A stretch of 64,000 nucleotides of DNA from assembly GCF_000177195.2 (NCBI RefSeq), contig NC_015953.1, positions 5,704,001 to 5,768,000 on the forward strand, read 5' to 3'. A model generated the notes under the pieces. It was not told where the DNA came from. It made no database searches and saw only the letters and a program-made list of their open reading frames with translations. Positions 33,508-42,526 of the stretch are shown here, piece by piece. Both the position numbers and the translations under genes were made by a program. This stretch comes from Streptomyces sp. SirexAA-E (GTDB taxonomy: Bacteria; Actinomycetota; Actinomycetes; Streptomycetales; Streptomycetaceae). The number at the start of each line of letters is the position of its first letter. Position 1 is the first letter of the stretch.

Positions 33508-34336
33508 CCCAACCCGGCCTTCGCTCGCGGGACTTGAGGGCGATCTGCCACCGGTAGAAGCTCATCGCCAGCGCGAAGTCCAGTCCCGCGCGGCCGTCCA
33601 GGAAGCCCCGCCGGTAGACGTACATGTACGCGAAGGAGACCAGCGGCTTGAGCGGCGCCTTGTGGAAGAGCTGCCCCTGACGGGACTTCACCCTGCGCAC
33701 CTGCTCCTTGACGTCCGGATGGTGCTCCAGCCACGCCTCCCAGTCCGAGTAGCGGTTGTGCCGCTCGAACCAGGCGGTCACCGGGTCCAGGTCCTGGTGC
33801 TCGATGGGGTTGTGCAGCGCCTGGGAGGTCGCCGCGACCGGCTGGTAGTGCCCTTCCACCTCGCCGATCCCCGGCGCGTCCAGATCCCCGACCTCCGGGT
33901 AGTGGCAGCGGGTCCGGTCGGTCAGCGAGCGCTTGCGGATCGTGTAGCCGTGCCGCAGCCGCTTCCCCGAGAACCAGTAGCCCAGCGGGATGTCGTACGC
34001 CGCCGGCTTCGGCCGGTCCGGGCCGGCGAAGATCCGCCGCAGCTCCGCCAGCAGACCCGGGCTGATCCGCTCGTCGCCGTCGAGCAGCAGGATCCAGTCC
34101 AGGTCGGTGCGGACGTTCTCCAGACACCACTGCTTCTTGCGCGGGTGGCCGCCGTCCCAGGTGTAGGTGACCACCTCGGCCCCGCACTCCTCGGCGATCT
34201 TCGCCGTGTCGTCGGTGCTGTGGGAGTCCACCACGACGACCGCCTCGAAGTGGCCGAGGACCGACTTCACCGCCTCGGCGATGTTCAGGCCCTCGTTCTT
34301 CGTGGGGATCGCCACGGCGATGGGCAGCTTGCTCAA
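33437..34336 (-). CDS. Glycosyltransferase family 2
   Basis: GT-A glycosyltransferase of 299 residues. The fold is clear: IAVAIPTKNEGLNIAEAVKSV at the N-terminus, VVDSHSTDDT near residue 37, DWILLLDGDERI near residue 80 with the metal-binding DxD-type acids, then KSRQGQLFHKAPLKPLVSFAYMYV near residue 230, as in the WaaE/KdtX-like group. TTG 34336 is chosen because it overlaps the stop of the lipoprotein gene (TTGA) and follows GAAGGGAAGA. The last 20 residues are basic and run across the 3' end of the opposing GT4 gene. Third gene of a minus-strand unit with the lipoprotein and propeller protein. Confidence 0.88.
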   Translation of the reverse strand: MSKLPIAVAIPTKNEGLNIAEAVKSVLGHFEAVVVVDSHSTDDTAKIAEECGAEVVTYTWDGGHPRKKQWCLENVRTDLDWILLLDGDERISPGLLAELRRIFAGPDRPKPAAYDIPLGYWFSGKRLRHGYTIRKRSLTDRTRCHYPEVGDLDAPGIGEVEGHYQPVAATSQALHNPIEHQDLDPVTAWFERHNRYSDWEAWLEHHPDVKEQVRRVKSRQGQLFHKAPLKPLVSFAYMYVYRRGFLDGRAGLDFALAMSFYRWQIALKSRERRPGWVTVPSGGPRPRRSAQGCGRRTRR

Positions 34337-35037
34337 CGCGTCTTCCCTTCGGGCAGCCAGGCGTAGCAGCCTGTGGAGGTGAAGGTGCGGGCGGAGGCCG
34401 GGACGGTGAGCGACACCGGCCGGTCCGTGGAGCCCGCGGCGAGCTGCTCGCCCTTCGCCCCGGCCAGCTGCCACGCGCAGTCCTTCGTGGGGGAGGGGGC
34501 GCGGTAGCGGCCGGGCCGGAGCGTCGCGCCGGTGTGGGTGCCGTCCGCGTAGCCGAGCGCCGCCTCGTCGACCAGGTCCTGGTGCCGCGGGCACAGGTGC
34601 GCCACGGCGGGGGCCGCGTCCGCGACCTCGCCGGCGACGATCGAGCCCACGGCGATCTCCCGGTCGGCCTTGGCCAGGTAGCGGAGCCGGTCGCAGGTCT
34701 CCTGACCGGTCTGGAGCACCGCCGCCGGGTCCATCCCCTCGGGGACCCGGTCGGTCAGGTACTCCTTCTGCGGCTTGCTGAAGGTGCCGGTGGCCGGGGT
34801 GATCTCCCCGGCGGGCACCTTCGGCGGCTCACCCGCCTCCTCGGGGGAAGCGGCCTGGGCGTCCCCGCCCGACGAGCCCGGTGACGCCGAGGGGCCTGCG
34901 GCGGCCGGCGCGGAGACCACGTCCCGGGACGGCGCGGGGTCCGCCTTCGCGTCCTGTCCGCCGCCGGACGAACCGCAGGCCGCCAGCACCGCCGTCGCGA
35001 GGGCGACGGCGGCGCCGGCCAGGAACGGATGCCTCAT
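34333..35037 (-). CDS. Secreted lipoprotein of unknown function
   Basis: Predicted lipoprotein of 234 residues: signal peptide MRHPFLAGAAVALATAVLAAC with lipobox LAAC (lipidated Cys at 21), then a disordered Ser/Pro/Gly/Ala segment to about residue 75, then a compact domain with four cysteines. The end GCYAWLPEG and phrases RPGRYRAPSPTKDCAWQLAG and PVSLTVPASARTFTSTGC suggest a small beta-sandwich resembling those in secreted Streptomyces proteins. Start overlaps the propeller gene stop by one base (TGATG) and its stop overlaps the GT2 start, so it belongs to that operon. Function not known. Confidence 0.8.
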   Translation of the reverse strand: MRHPFLAGAAVALATAVLAACGSSGGGQDAKADPAPSRDVVSAPAAAGPSASPGSSGGDAQAASPEEAGEPPKVPAGEITPATGTFSKPQKEYLTDRVPEGMDPAAVLQTGQETCDRLRYLAKADREIAVGSIVAGEVADAAPAVAHLCPRHQDLVDEAALGYADGTHTGATLRPGRYRAPSPTKDCAWQLAGAKGEQLAAGSTDRPVSLTVPASARTFTSTGCYAWLPEGKTR

Positions 35038-37292
35038 CAGCCGGTCCTCAGTGCGTAGTGCGCGCTGACCTGGGAGGCGCTCAGCGCGGTCGGGTAGACG
35101 GCGGTCTCGTCGATCTGCCCGGCGAAGAAGTTGCTGGTCGGGCGGTTCGGCCAGTTGGCCAGGTTGTCCCCGCCGACCCTCCAGTAGCCGGGGGTGTTCT
35201 GGCTCGCGGTGTAGGCGGAGCTGGACGCGCGCAGCTGCCCGTCGACGTACAGCGCCATACCACCGGTGCCCTGGGTCGCGACGACGTGGTGCCAGTTGCC
35301 GTCGTTGTAGGCGGCGGTCGTGGTGACGGTGCGGTAGCCGCCGCTGTACACGCCGAAGACCAGCCGACCGTTGTCCGCCATGTAGACGTGCTTGTCGTAG
35401 CGGGTGCTGTTCTGCATCGTCAGGTTGCCGAAACCGATGACCTTCCCGCCCCGGGTGGTGGTCGTCCTGATCCAGGTCTCGACCGAGAACCGGGTGGGCG
35501 CCGGGTGCAGCGTGTTGCCGTAGGCGTACTGGCTCGTCCCGTCGAAGCCGATGGCGGTCGAGCTTCCGGCGACGGCGGCCGGGGTCTGCCGGTACGCCGG
35601 CGCGTTGCGCAGGAAGCCGTTGTTCCGGTTGCCCGTGGCGTCGGCCGCGAAGGTCGAGGTGCCCTCGTCGTAGCGCCAGTACACCGAGGCCCCGTCGGAC
35701 AGCACGCGCGCCGGGTAGCGCTCCGCCGTCGCCGACACCGTCGCGGACTGGGCGGGGGACTTGGCGCTGGTGTTGGTGCCGTCGCTCGCGGTGATCCGGT
35801 ACGAGTGGGTCTCGCCCGCCGCCACGGCGGTGTCGGTCCACCGCAGCTGCGGCCGGTCCCAGAAGACCGAGTAACCGGTGGTGGTGTGCACCGGGGTGCT
35901 CGCCCCGTCCTTGTAGATCCGGTAGGTCAGCTCGCCGTCGTCCGTGTCGAAACTGGTCTGCCAGTTCACGTCGATCCGCCCCGGTGTGAGCGTGGACAGA
36001 CTCACGTTGGGCACCCAGGGCGCCCCGGTGTCGGGGCCGTCCGCGAACCGGGTGAGGCCCTGCTGCCGGACGCCGTTGACGGTGGTGAACTCCCCGCCGA
36101 CCCAGAGGTAGTGGTGCCCGCCCCTGTCGGTCTGGGACATCACCCGGGGCCCCACGGGCTCGCCGATGCCGTCGTTGGTGTCCGGGAACCACGGCAGCAG
36201 CTCAGGGTCGTCCACGGACTGGGCGAGCAGGTGCTTGCGCGGCTGGTCCGGGAACTCGCCCATGTCGGCGCAGTCATGGGCGTGGCTGCCGCTGTAGAGC
36301 ACGCCCGAGTGGACCAGGACCGCCTGGGTGGCTCCCAGGCAGGTGTCGCGCCACCGCTGCTGGTAGCCGGCGAGGTCGATGGCGATCCGGCCGTCGAAGA
36401 CGCCGCCGCCGGTCCCCTCGTTCGCGGTGTACAGGCCGGTCGCGTCCGTCGTGAGGTCCTGCACCGTGGAGGTGTCGGGAATGAAGCCGGGGTAGCTCTT
36501 GACCAGCGCGCCCGTCGTCGCGTCCACCACGGCAAGGGCGTGGCTGCTGGTGCCGTTGACCTTGAAGAAGTCACCGCCGAGCGCGACGTGCCGTCCGTCG
36601 GGGGTGACCTGGACTGCGCGGGCCACCTCGTCGGCGTCGGCGGTGAAGGGCAGCAGGGCGGCGCCCGTGGTGACGGCGGCGAACTTTTTCCTGGTCTGGC
36701 CCCCCACGCTGTTGAAGTCGCCGCCGAAGTAGACGGTGTTGGCCGTGACGTCGATGGCCCGGACGGTCGCCGAGACCGAGATCTTGAAGTCCTTGCGCGG
36801 GGTGCACGTCGCGGTGTCGACGGCCGCGATGTTGCTGACCCCCTCGCCGTTCACCGACCCGAACTGCCCGCCCGCGTACAGGGTCTTCCCGTCCGGGGAC
36901 AGGGCCAGCGCCCGCACGGTGGCGGTGCCGGAGGAGAGCGTGAAGGACAGGCTGCACCCGGTCGGCGAGCCGGTCGCCGCGTCGAACGCGGCGAAGTTGA
37001 GCGCCGGTTGCTCGGAGGTGCCCGCCGCCGCGCCCGGCGGGCGGAGGGTGGAGAAGGTGCCGCCCGCGTAGACGACGCCGTCACCGGCGGCCATCGACCA
37101 GACGATGCCGTTGGTCTGCCAGGTGGTGAGGTCGTCGGCGGTGATCGCGACGGGCGGGGTCAACGCCGCCGCCGACGGGGTCCCGCCCGTGGCCGTCGCG
37201 GTCAGGGCCCCGGCGAACAGGCAGAGCGCGGTGGCCGCGGCGCGCACCCGGCCGCGTCCCCCGCTCGGCCCGCGGCCCGTGGTTACGTTCAT
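35037..37292 (-). CDS. Secreted beta-propeller / FnIII / LamG protein
   Basis: Exported protein of 751 residues. N-terminal signal peptide of about 43 residues ending ATGGTPSAAA. Residues 60-430 contain at least five repeats of the pattern GGxFxxVNGxxxxxLAxxD (GGTFSTL, GGQFGSVNGEGV, GGDFNSVGG, GGDFFKVNG, GGEFTTVNG), the DUF5122-type beta-propeller. Residues about 440-530 form a fibronectin type III domain (NVSLSTLTPGRIDVNWQTS). Residues 540-750 form a LamG/concanavalin-like lectin domain (WRYDEGTSTFAADATGNRNNG, GQIDETAVYPTALSASQV). The build suggests carbohydrate binding at the cell surface, fitting the polysaccharide locus. Coupled to the lipoprotein gene. Confidence 0.88.
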   Translation of the reverse strand: MNVTTGRGPSGGRGRVRAAATALCLFAGALTATATGGTPSAAALTPPVAITADDLTTWQTNGIVWSMAAGDGVVYAGGTFSTLRPPGAAAGTSEQPALNFAAFDAATGSPTGCSLSFTLSSGTATVRALALSPDGKTLYAGGQFGSVNGEGVSNIAAVDTATCTPRKDFKISVSATVRAIDVTANTVYFGGDFNSVGGQTRKKFAAVTTGAALLPFTADADEVARAVQVTPDGRHVALGGDFFKVNGTSSHALAVVDATTGALVKSYPGFIPDTSTVQDLTTDATGLYTANEGTGGGVFDGRIAIDLAGYQQRWRDTCLGATQAVLVHSGVLYSGSHAHDCADMGEFPDQPRKHLLAQSVDDPELLPWFPDTNDGIGEPVGPRVMSQTDRGGHHYLWVGGEFTTVNGVRQQGLTRFADGPDTGAPWVPNVSLSTLTPGRIDVNWQTSFDTDDGELTYRIYKDGASTPVHTTTGYSVFWDRPQLRWTDTAVAAGETHSYRITASDGTNTSAKSPAQSATVSATAERYPARVLSDGASVYWRYDEGTSTFAADATGNRNNGFLRNAPAYRQTPAAVAGSSTAIGFDGTSQYAYGNTLHPAPTRFSVETWIRTTTTRGGKVIGFGNLTMQNSTRYDKHVYMADNGRLVFGVYSGGYRTVTTTAAYNDGNWHHVVATQGTGGMALYVDGQLRASSSAYTASQNTPGYWRVGGDNLANWPNRPTSNFFAGQIDETAVYPTALSASQVSAHYALRTG

Positions 37293-37476
37293 GATCCAGC
37301 TCCGGAGGTGAGGACGAGCCGCGGCCGGCCGGCCGCGGTCCGAGGGCGTACGGCGAACGTAGCGCCGTCCGCCCGGCGGGCGGGCGGGACTTGCGAAACA
37401 CGTCCTGAAGGGACCGGGTCCCCGGTCCCTGTGCCGGTGGCCGGCACGAGGCCGTGGCGGTGCTTCGCGGACCCGC

Positions 37477-38490
37477 TCATCGGTCCACCCGCACCGTCGC
37501 CCCGGTGAGCTGGTCGGCCAGCAGCCGGATGTCCGCGTCGACCATGATCCGGGCCAGCTCCCGGGTCTTCACCTCGGGCTTCCACCCGAGCAGCTCCCCG
37601 GCCTTGGAGGCGTCCCCGACGAGCGCGTCGACCTCGCTGGGGCGCTCGTACTTCGGGTCGTAGCGGACGTGCTCCGCCCAGTCCAGGCCCGCGTGAGCGA
37701 AGGCGTACTCGACGAACTGCCGGACACTGACGCCCTCGCCGGTGGCCACCACGTAGTCGTCCGGGGCGTCGCACTGGAGCATCCGCCACATCGCGTCCAC
37801 GTACTCCGGGGCGTAGCCCCAGTCGCGCACGGCGTCGAGGTTGCCCAGGTGCAGGCGGTCCTGGAGCCCGGCCTTGATCCGGGCGATCCCGCGGGTGACC
37901 TTGCGGGTCACGAAGGTCTCGCCCCGGCGCGGCGACTCGTGGTTGAACAGGATGCCGTTGACGGCGTACATACCGTATGCCTCGCGGTAGTTGACGGTCG
38001 CCCAGTACGCGTAGACCTTGGCCACGCTGTACGGGCTGCGCGGGTGGAACGGCGTCCGCTCGTCCTGCGGGGGCGGACTGGCGCCGAACATCTCGGAGGA
38101 CGAGGCCTGGTAGATCCGGGTCTCGACACCGCTGGCCCGCACCGCCTCCAGAAGCCGGATCGTGCCGAGCCCGGTCACGTCACCGGTGTACAGGGGCGCG
38201 TCGAAGGAGACCCGGACGTGTGACTGGGCGCCCAGGTTGTAGACCTCGTCGGGGCGGATGTCACGGAGCAGGTTGACCAGCGCGACGCCGTCGGAGAGAT
38301 CGGCGTGATGGAGGACGAAGGAACGATTCGCTTCCTCGGGCCCCTGATAGATGTGGTCGATCCGCTCGGTGTTGAAGCTCGACGAACGGCGTATCAGGCC
38401 GTGGACGGTGTACCCCTTGTCGAGCAGCAGCTCGGACAGGTACGAACCGTCCTGACCGGTCACCCCGGTGATGAGTGCGGTCTTTGCCAT
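37477..38490 (-). CDS. gmd: GDP-mannose 4,6-dehydratase
   Basis: Short-chain dehydrogenase-like enzyme of 337 residues that turns GDP-mannose into GDP-4-keto-6-deoxymannose. Seen: NADP loop GVTGQDGSYLSELLL near residue 9, RRSSSFNTERIDHIY near 35-49, SSSEMFGASPPPQDE near 128, the catalytic YSVAKVYAYW near 150 and FNHESPRRGETFVTRKVTRG near 180. All are hallmarks of GMD. Divergent from the GDP-fucose synthase gene with 114 bases between, so the pair would make GDP-L-fucose. Confidence 0.96.
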   Translation of the reverse strand: MAKTALITGVTGQDGSYLSELLLDKGYTVHGLIRRSSSFNTERIDHIYQGPEEANRSFVLHHADLSDGVALVNLLRDIRPDEVYNLGAQSHVRVSFDAPLYTGDVTGLGTIRLLEAVRASGVETRIYQASSSEMFGASPPPQDERTPFHPRSPYSVAKVYAYWATVNYREAYGMYAVNGILFNHESPRRGETFVTRKVTRGIARIKAGLQDRLHLGNLDAVRDWGYAPEYVDAMWRMLQCDAPDDYVVATGEGVSVRQFVEYAFAHAGLDWAEHVRYDPKYERPSEVDALVGDASKAGELLGWKPEVKTRELARIMVDADIRLLADQLTGATVRVDR

Positions 38491-38604
38491 GGCTCCCCCT
38501 TCTGTGGTCGCCCGACGGGCGGGATGATGCACCTGAATGGCGTGGTCTGGGCGGTTTGCCGTAAAAGGTCCCCTGAGTCCGGAGGTGCTGGCACAATCCG
38601 AGCC

Positions 38605-39588
38605 ATGACGACTGAACTCCCCCAGGAATCCCGGAAATTGGGCCGACCGCTGCTGTCTCCCGGTGCCCGTGTATTCGTCGCGGGCCACCGCGGTCTCGTC
38701 GGCTCGGCGCTGGCCCGCCGTCTCACCGCCGACGGTCACGAGGTGGTCACCCGGGGCCGGGACGAGCTCGATCTGCGCGACGTGGCGGCCACCGGGAGGT
38801 TCCTGCGGGACGTCCGTCCCGACGCCGTCGTCCTGGCCGCCGCCAAGGTGGGCGGGATCATGGCCAACAGCACCTGGCCCGTGCAGTTCCTGGAGGACAA
38901 CCTGCGTATCCAGCTCAGCGTGATCGCGGGCGCGCACGCGGCGGGTACGCCCCGACTGCTCTTCCTCGGCTCGTCCTGCATCTACCCCAGGCGCGCCCCG
39001 CAGCCGATCCGGGAGGACTCCCTGCTCACCGGGCCCCTGGAGCCGACGAACGAGGCCTACGCGCTGGCCAAGATCGCCGGGATCGTGCAGACGCAGTCCT
39101 ACCGGAGGCAGTACGGCGCGTCCTACATCAGTGCCATGCCCACCAACCTCTACGGTCCCGGCGACAACTTCGACCTGGAGACCTCCCACGTGCTGCCCGC
39201 GCTGATCCGCCGGTTCCACGAGGCGAGGCGGGAGCGTGCGCCCGAGGTCACCCTCTGGGGTTCGGGCAGCCCTCGCCGTGAATTCCTGCACGTCGACGAC
39301 CTGGCCGCCGCCTGCGTGCGGTTGCTGGAGGCCTACGACGGCGACGAGCCGGTCAACATCGGCTGCGGCGTCGACCTCACCATCAGGGAACTGGCGGAGA
39401 CCGTAAGGGAGGTGACGGGATATCAGGGGCGCATCGCCTGGGACGCCTCGAAACCCGACGGTACCCCGCGCAAGCTCCTGGACGTCTCCCGGCTGACCTC
39501 CCTCGGCTTCACGCCGCGGATCCCGCTGAGGGACGGCATCGCCCGCACCTACGCCTGGTGGCTGGGTCAGCCCGCGGCGCGCGGCTGA
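38605..39588 (+). CDS. fcl: GDP-L-fucose synthase
   Basis: Epimerase/reductase of 327 residues converting GDP-4-keto-6-deoxymannose to GDP-L-fucose. Seen: GHRGLVGSALARRL near residue 26, AAAKVGGIMANSTWP near 79, GSSCIYPR near 116, the catalytic Tyr/Lys in NEAYALAKIAG near 148 and NLYGPGDNF near 178. ATG 38605 starts eight bases after a -10-like CACAAT (38592-38597), possibly a leaderless start; GGAGGT is 18 bases upstream, too far for normal use. Works with gmd. Confidence 0.95.
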   Translation: MTTELPQESRKLGRPLLSPGARVFVAGHRGLVGSALARRLTADGHEVVTRGRDELDLRDVAATGRFLRDVRPDAVVLAAAKVGGIMANSTWPVQFLEDNLRIQLSVIAGAHAAGTPRLLFLGSSCIYPRRAPQPIREDSLLTGPLEPTNEAYALAKIAGIVQTQSYRRQYGASYISAMPTNLYGPGDNFDLETSHVLPALIRRFHEARRERAPEVTLWGSGSPRREFLHVDDLAAACVRLLEAYDGDEPVNIGCGVDLTIRELAETVREVTGYQGRIAWDASKPDGTPRKLLDVSRLTSLGFTPRIPLRDGIARTYAWWLGQPAARG

Positions 39589-39646
39589 CCCCCGGACCGT
39601 CCGGCCGCGACGGGCGCGGCCCCCTCGCACGTGTGCCCGCGCCACC

Positions 39647-41191
39647 TCAGTACGCCCCCCGGCCGTCGGCGACGGCCCGTACGGTACGGGCGAGGAGTCC
39701 CAGGTCCGTCGTCACCGACCAGTTGTCGACATACCAGAGGTCGAGGCGGACCGTCTCCTGCCACGACAGGTCCGAGCGCCCGCTGACCTGCCACAGGCCG
39801 GTCAGCCCCGGCCGGACCGCGAGCCGCCGCAGCTCCTTCTCGTCGTAGCGCGCCACCTCCTCCGGCAGCGGCGGGCGCGGGCCTACCAGGGACATGTCAC
39901 CTCGTAAGACGTTGAAGAGCTGCGGGAGTTCGTCGACCGACGTACGGCGCAGCGCGTGGCCGATCCGGGTGACCCGGGGATCTCGGCGCATCTTGAACAT
40001 CGGGCCCTCGCTCTCGTTGACCCGGGCGAGCTGCTCCTTGCGGGACTCCGCGTCCGCCACCATCGTGCGGAACTTCCACATGGTGAAGGGGGTGTTGTGC
40101 CGCCCGTGCCGGACCTGGCGGTGGAAGACCGGGCCACGGGAGGTGAGCCGGACGGCCAGTGCGACGGCGAGGAACAGCGGTGCCAGCACCAGCAGGCCCA
40201 GCGCGGCCCCGATCCGGTCCACCAGGGCCTTGAGCGCGGCCTGCGGCCCGTGCCGCAGGGGAGGCGCCACGTGCAGCAGCGTCAGCCCCGCGACGGACGC
40301 GGGGCGGACCCGGGCGGCCGCCGTCCCCGAGAGGTCCGAGAGCACGCAGAGCGCGACGCCCCCGTCGTGCAGACCCCAGGTGAGCCGGCGCAGCCGGTCG
40401 CCGGTCAGCTTGGGGCCGGGCGCCACGAGCACCAGGTCCGCGTCGTGGGCGAAGGCGCTGCCGAGCACCGTGGACACGTCGTCCTCGGCAGGTTCGGGAG
40501 CGAGCCGCCCCGGCACGGGGGTCTCCCCGCCCGGGGCGCCCCCGCCCACCGGCACGGCGGCCACCACCGCGTACGGGTGGCCCGCCCGGGAGGTGAGCCG
40601 GCCGACCGCGCGGTCCAGGCCGGCCGACTCGCCCACCACCAGGACCCGGTGGGCGGGCCCGTGGCGCCGGGCGGCCCGCCATCGCCCCGCCGCGACGGCC
40701 GTCAGGGCGGCCGCCAGGCCGGGCACCAGGGCCGGCACGGCGGTCGCCGGATCCGGCCGGTGGCCCGTCACGGCCAGCAGCACGACGAGCGTCCCGACGA
40801 GCACCAGCCAGTCGGCGAGCGGTGGGGAGAAGGGGCGGGGCCGTCCGGGGGGCGGTTCCGTGTACCGGCCGCGCGTGGCACGCACACCCACCCAGACGAG
40901 GGCGGCGACGGCGGCGGCGGCCGAAGGGCGCGGCGCGTGGGCCGCGTGCAGCACCCACCAGGCGGGCGCGCCCAGGCCCAGCAGATCGGTCAGGGCGAGG
41001 AGGTGCGGGCGTCGGTCCGGCCTTCCGGCCGCCCGCTTCACCCGCGGGTGGTCGTGCGGTGCGCTCGGCGCTCTCCACAACTGTTCGAGTGCCGCCGTGC
41101 GGTTGCGGGACCCCATGGTGCGCGGCCGTGGTGCCCCTGCCAGCCCTACCGGCCCTGATAAGTCCGATTCGGGTAATTCGACATGCCCCAT
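39647..41191 (-). CDS. Polyprenyl glycosylphosphotransferase (initiating enzyme)
   Basis: WbaP/CpsE-like protein of about 514 residues that would place the first sugar phosphate on undecaprenyl phosphate. The N-terminal third has several hydrophobic helices, the middle a Rossmann-like CoA-binding domain, and residues about 320-514 the bacterial sugar transferase domain: TMWKFRTM, DELPQLFNVLRGDMSLVGPRP and PGLTGLWQVSGRS are intact. Start is uncertain. ATG 41191 follows GGGGGG, but the first 25 codons use two TTA leucines and look AT-richer; ATG 41116 avoids them. If 41191 is right the gene would depend on the bldA tRNA. Confidence 0.9.
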   Translation of the reverse strand: MGHVELPESDLSGPVGLAGAPRPRTMGSRNRTAALEQLWRAPSAPHDHPRVKRAAGRPDRRPHLLALTDLLGLGAPAWWVLHAAHAPRPSAAAAVAALVWVGVRATRGRYTEPPPGRPRPFSPPLADWLVLVGTLVVLLAVTGHRPDPATAVPALVPGLAAALTAVAAGRWRAARRHGPAHRVLVVGESAGLDRAVGRLTSRAGHPYAVVAAVPVGGGAPGGETPVPGRLAPEPAEDDVSTVLGSAFAHDADLVLVAPGPKLTGDRLRRLTWGLHDGGVALCVLSDLSGTAAARVRPASVAGLTLLHVAPPLRHGPQAALKALVDRIGAALGLLVLAPLFLAVALAVRLTSRGPVFHRQVRHGRHNTPFTMWKFRTMVADAESRKEQLARVNESEGPMFKMRRDPRVTRIGHALRRTSVDELPQLFNVLRGDMSLVGPRPPLPEEVARYDEKELRRLAVRPGLTGLWQVSGRSDLSWQETVRLDLWYVDNWSVTTDLGLLARTVRAVADGRGAY

Positions 41192-41366
41192 GAGCCCCCC
41201 AGCCACAGTCGCACCCCCGAACGGGACGCATCCGCCGATCTCGTGGACTGACGGATGCGCCTTCGCTCGGTGCACGATATCCACACACGTGCCATTTCGC
41301 TGGAGTTCCCATGAAGTTCGGACGGGCTCGCCGGAGCGCGGGAACCCTCCTGCGCGGGCGGCGGGC

Positions 41367-42329
41367 TCAGAGCACCGTCGCCAGCGAGTCCAGCGCGGCC
41401 GACGGGTCCTTACCGGCCGGGATGAGGACCGCGTCGGTCACACCCGCCTCCCGGAGCGCGGCGATCCTGGCCCGGGCCTGCTCCCGGGTCCCCGCCACCG
41501 CCAGCTCGGCCACCCACGCGTCGGGCATGCGCCGGGCGAACTCGGCCCGGGAGGCGCACCGGGCGCGCAGCCCGGCGAGCTCGTCGCCGAAGGGGAGCGC
41601 GGCGACCTGCGCCCGCCAGTCCGGCTCTCCGACCCACTCCAGCGCGGGCCGTGCCGCGGCCAGCGCGGCCCGGGGGTCCTCGTCGACGCAGGCCACGTTG
41701 TACGCCACGACCCGGTGCGGCCGACGGGGAGCGATGTGGCCGACGGCCTCCCGGACGTACGCGGGAGCCGCAGGTTCGGCCAGGACCGTGCCGTCGGCCA
41801 CCCTCCCGGACACGGCCAGCGACTTCGGGCCCCGCACCCCGGCGAGCACGTCGGGCGCGGGGGAGGGGAGCGCCGAAGGCTCCAGCCGCACCCCGTCCAG
41901 GCGGACGTACCGGCCGTCGTCCCGCACCCGCCCGCCGCGCACGAGTTGCCGGACCGCGGTGACGTACTCCTCCAGCAGCGTCAGCGGGCTCGCGGGCCAG
42001 GCGCCGGCACCGCGCATCCAGGCCGGCATGCCGTGCCCCACCGCGACGTCCAGGCGCCCCGGGAAGAGCTGGGCGAGGGTGGCGATCTCCATGGCCGCGA
42101 AGGCCACGTTGCGGCTCCCCGCGGGCAGCAGGCCGATGCCTACGCGGATACGGCTCGTCGAGGCCAGGACGACGGCGGCCTGGGCGACGCCCCCGCGGTG
42201 ACCCAGGTCCTCCACGACCCACACACTGTCGAAGCCGAGCCCGTCCGCCCGGCGCGCGAAGGGCAGGACGGCGTCCGCGGGCAGATCGCACGGCAGCACG
42301 ACGCCGACGGACCGGTGGGGGCTGCTCAT
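41367..42329 (-). CDS. LLM-class flavin-dependent oxidoreductase
   Basis: Luciferase-like TIM-barrel protein of 320 residues, distinct from the one at 4060. Seen: SVGVVLPCDLPADAV at the start, LGFDSVWVVEDLGHRGG near residue 31, IRVGIGLLPAGSRN near 60 and LFPGRLDVAVGHGMPAWMRG near 88. F420- or FMN-dependent; substrate unknown. ATG follows AGGAGTTACCG. Divergent from the ManD-like dehydratase, with 197 bases between. Confidence 0.85.
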   Translation of the reverse strand: MSSPHRSVGVVLPCDLPADAVLPFARRADGLGFDSVWVVEDLGHRGGVAQAAVVLASTSRIRVGIGLLPAGSRNVAFAAMEIATLAQLFPGRLDVAVGHGMPAWMRGAGAWPASPLTLLEEYVTAVRQLVRGGRVRDDGRYVRLDGVRLEPSALPSPAPDVLAGVRGPKSLAVSGRVADGTVLAEPAAPAYVREAVGHIAPRRPHRVVAYNVACVDEDPRAALAAARPALEWVGEPDWRAQVAALPFGDELAGLRARCASRAEFARRMPDAWVAELAVAGTREQARARIAALREAGVTDAVLIPAGKDPSAALDSLATVL

Positions 42330-42526
42330 CGGTAACTCCTGGTGGGCCGGGGCGAGATGCCGGGGCGGGGTGGCACGACAGCTTCGCAGACCGGGCACGC
42401 CACCCCGCGACCCGCCGGCGGCGGCCCTCCGGCTCCGCCGCCCCGCCGCGCGAGCGCGCCGCCGGGTGGTGCAGGGTGGGCGGCTGAGCCGGTTCGCCGC
42501 ACCCACCGCATCGGAGAGAGCACCGC

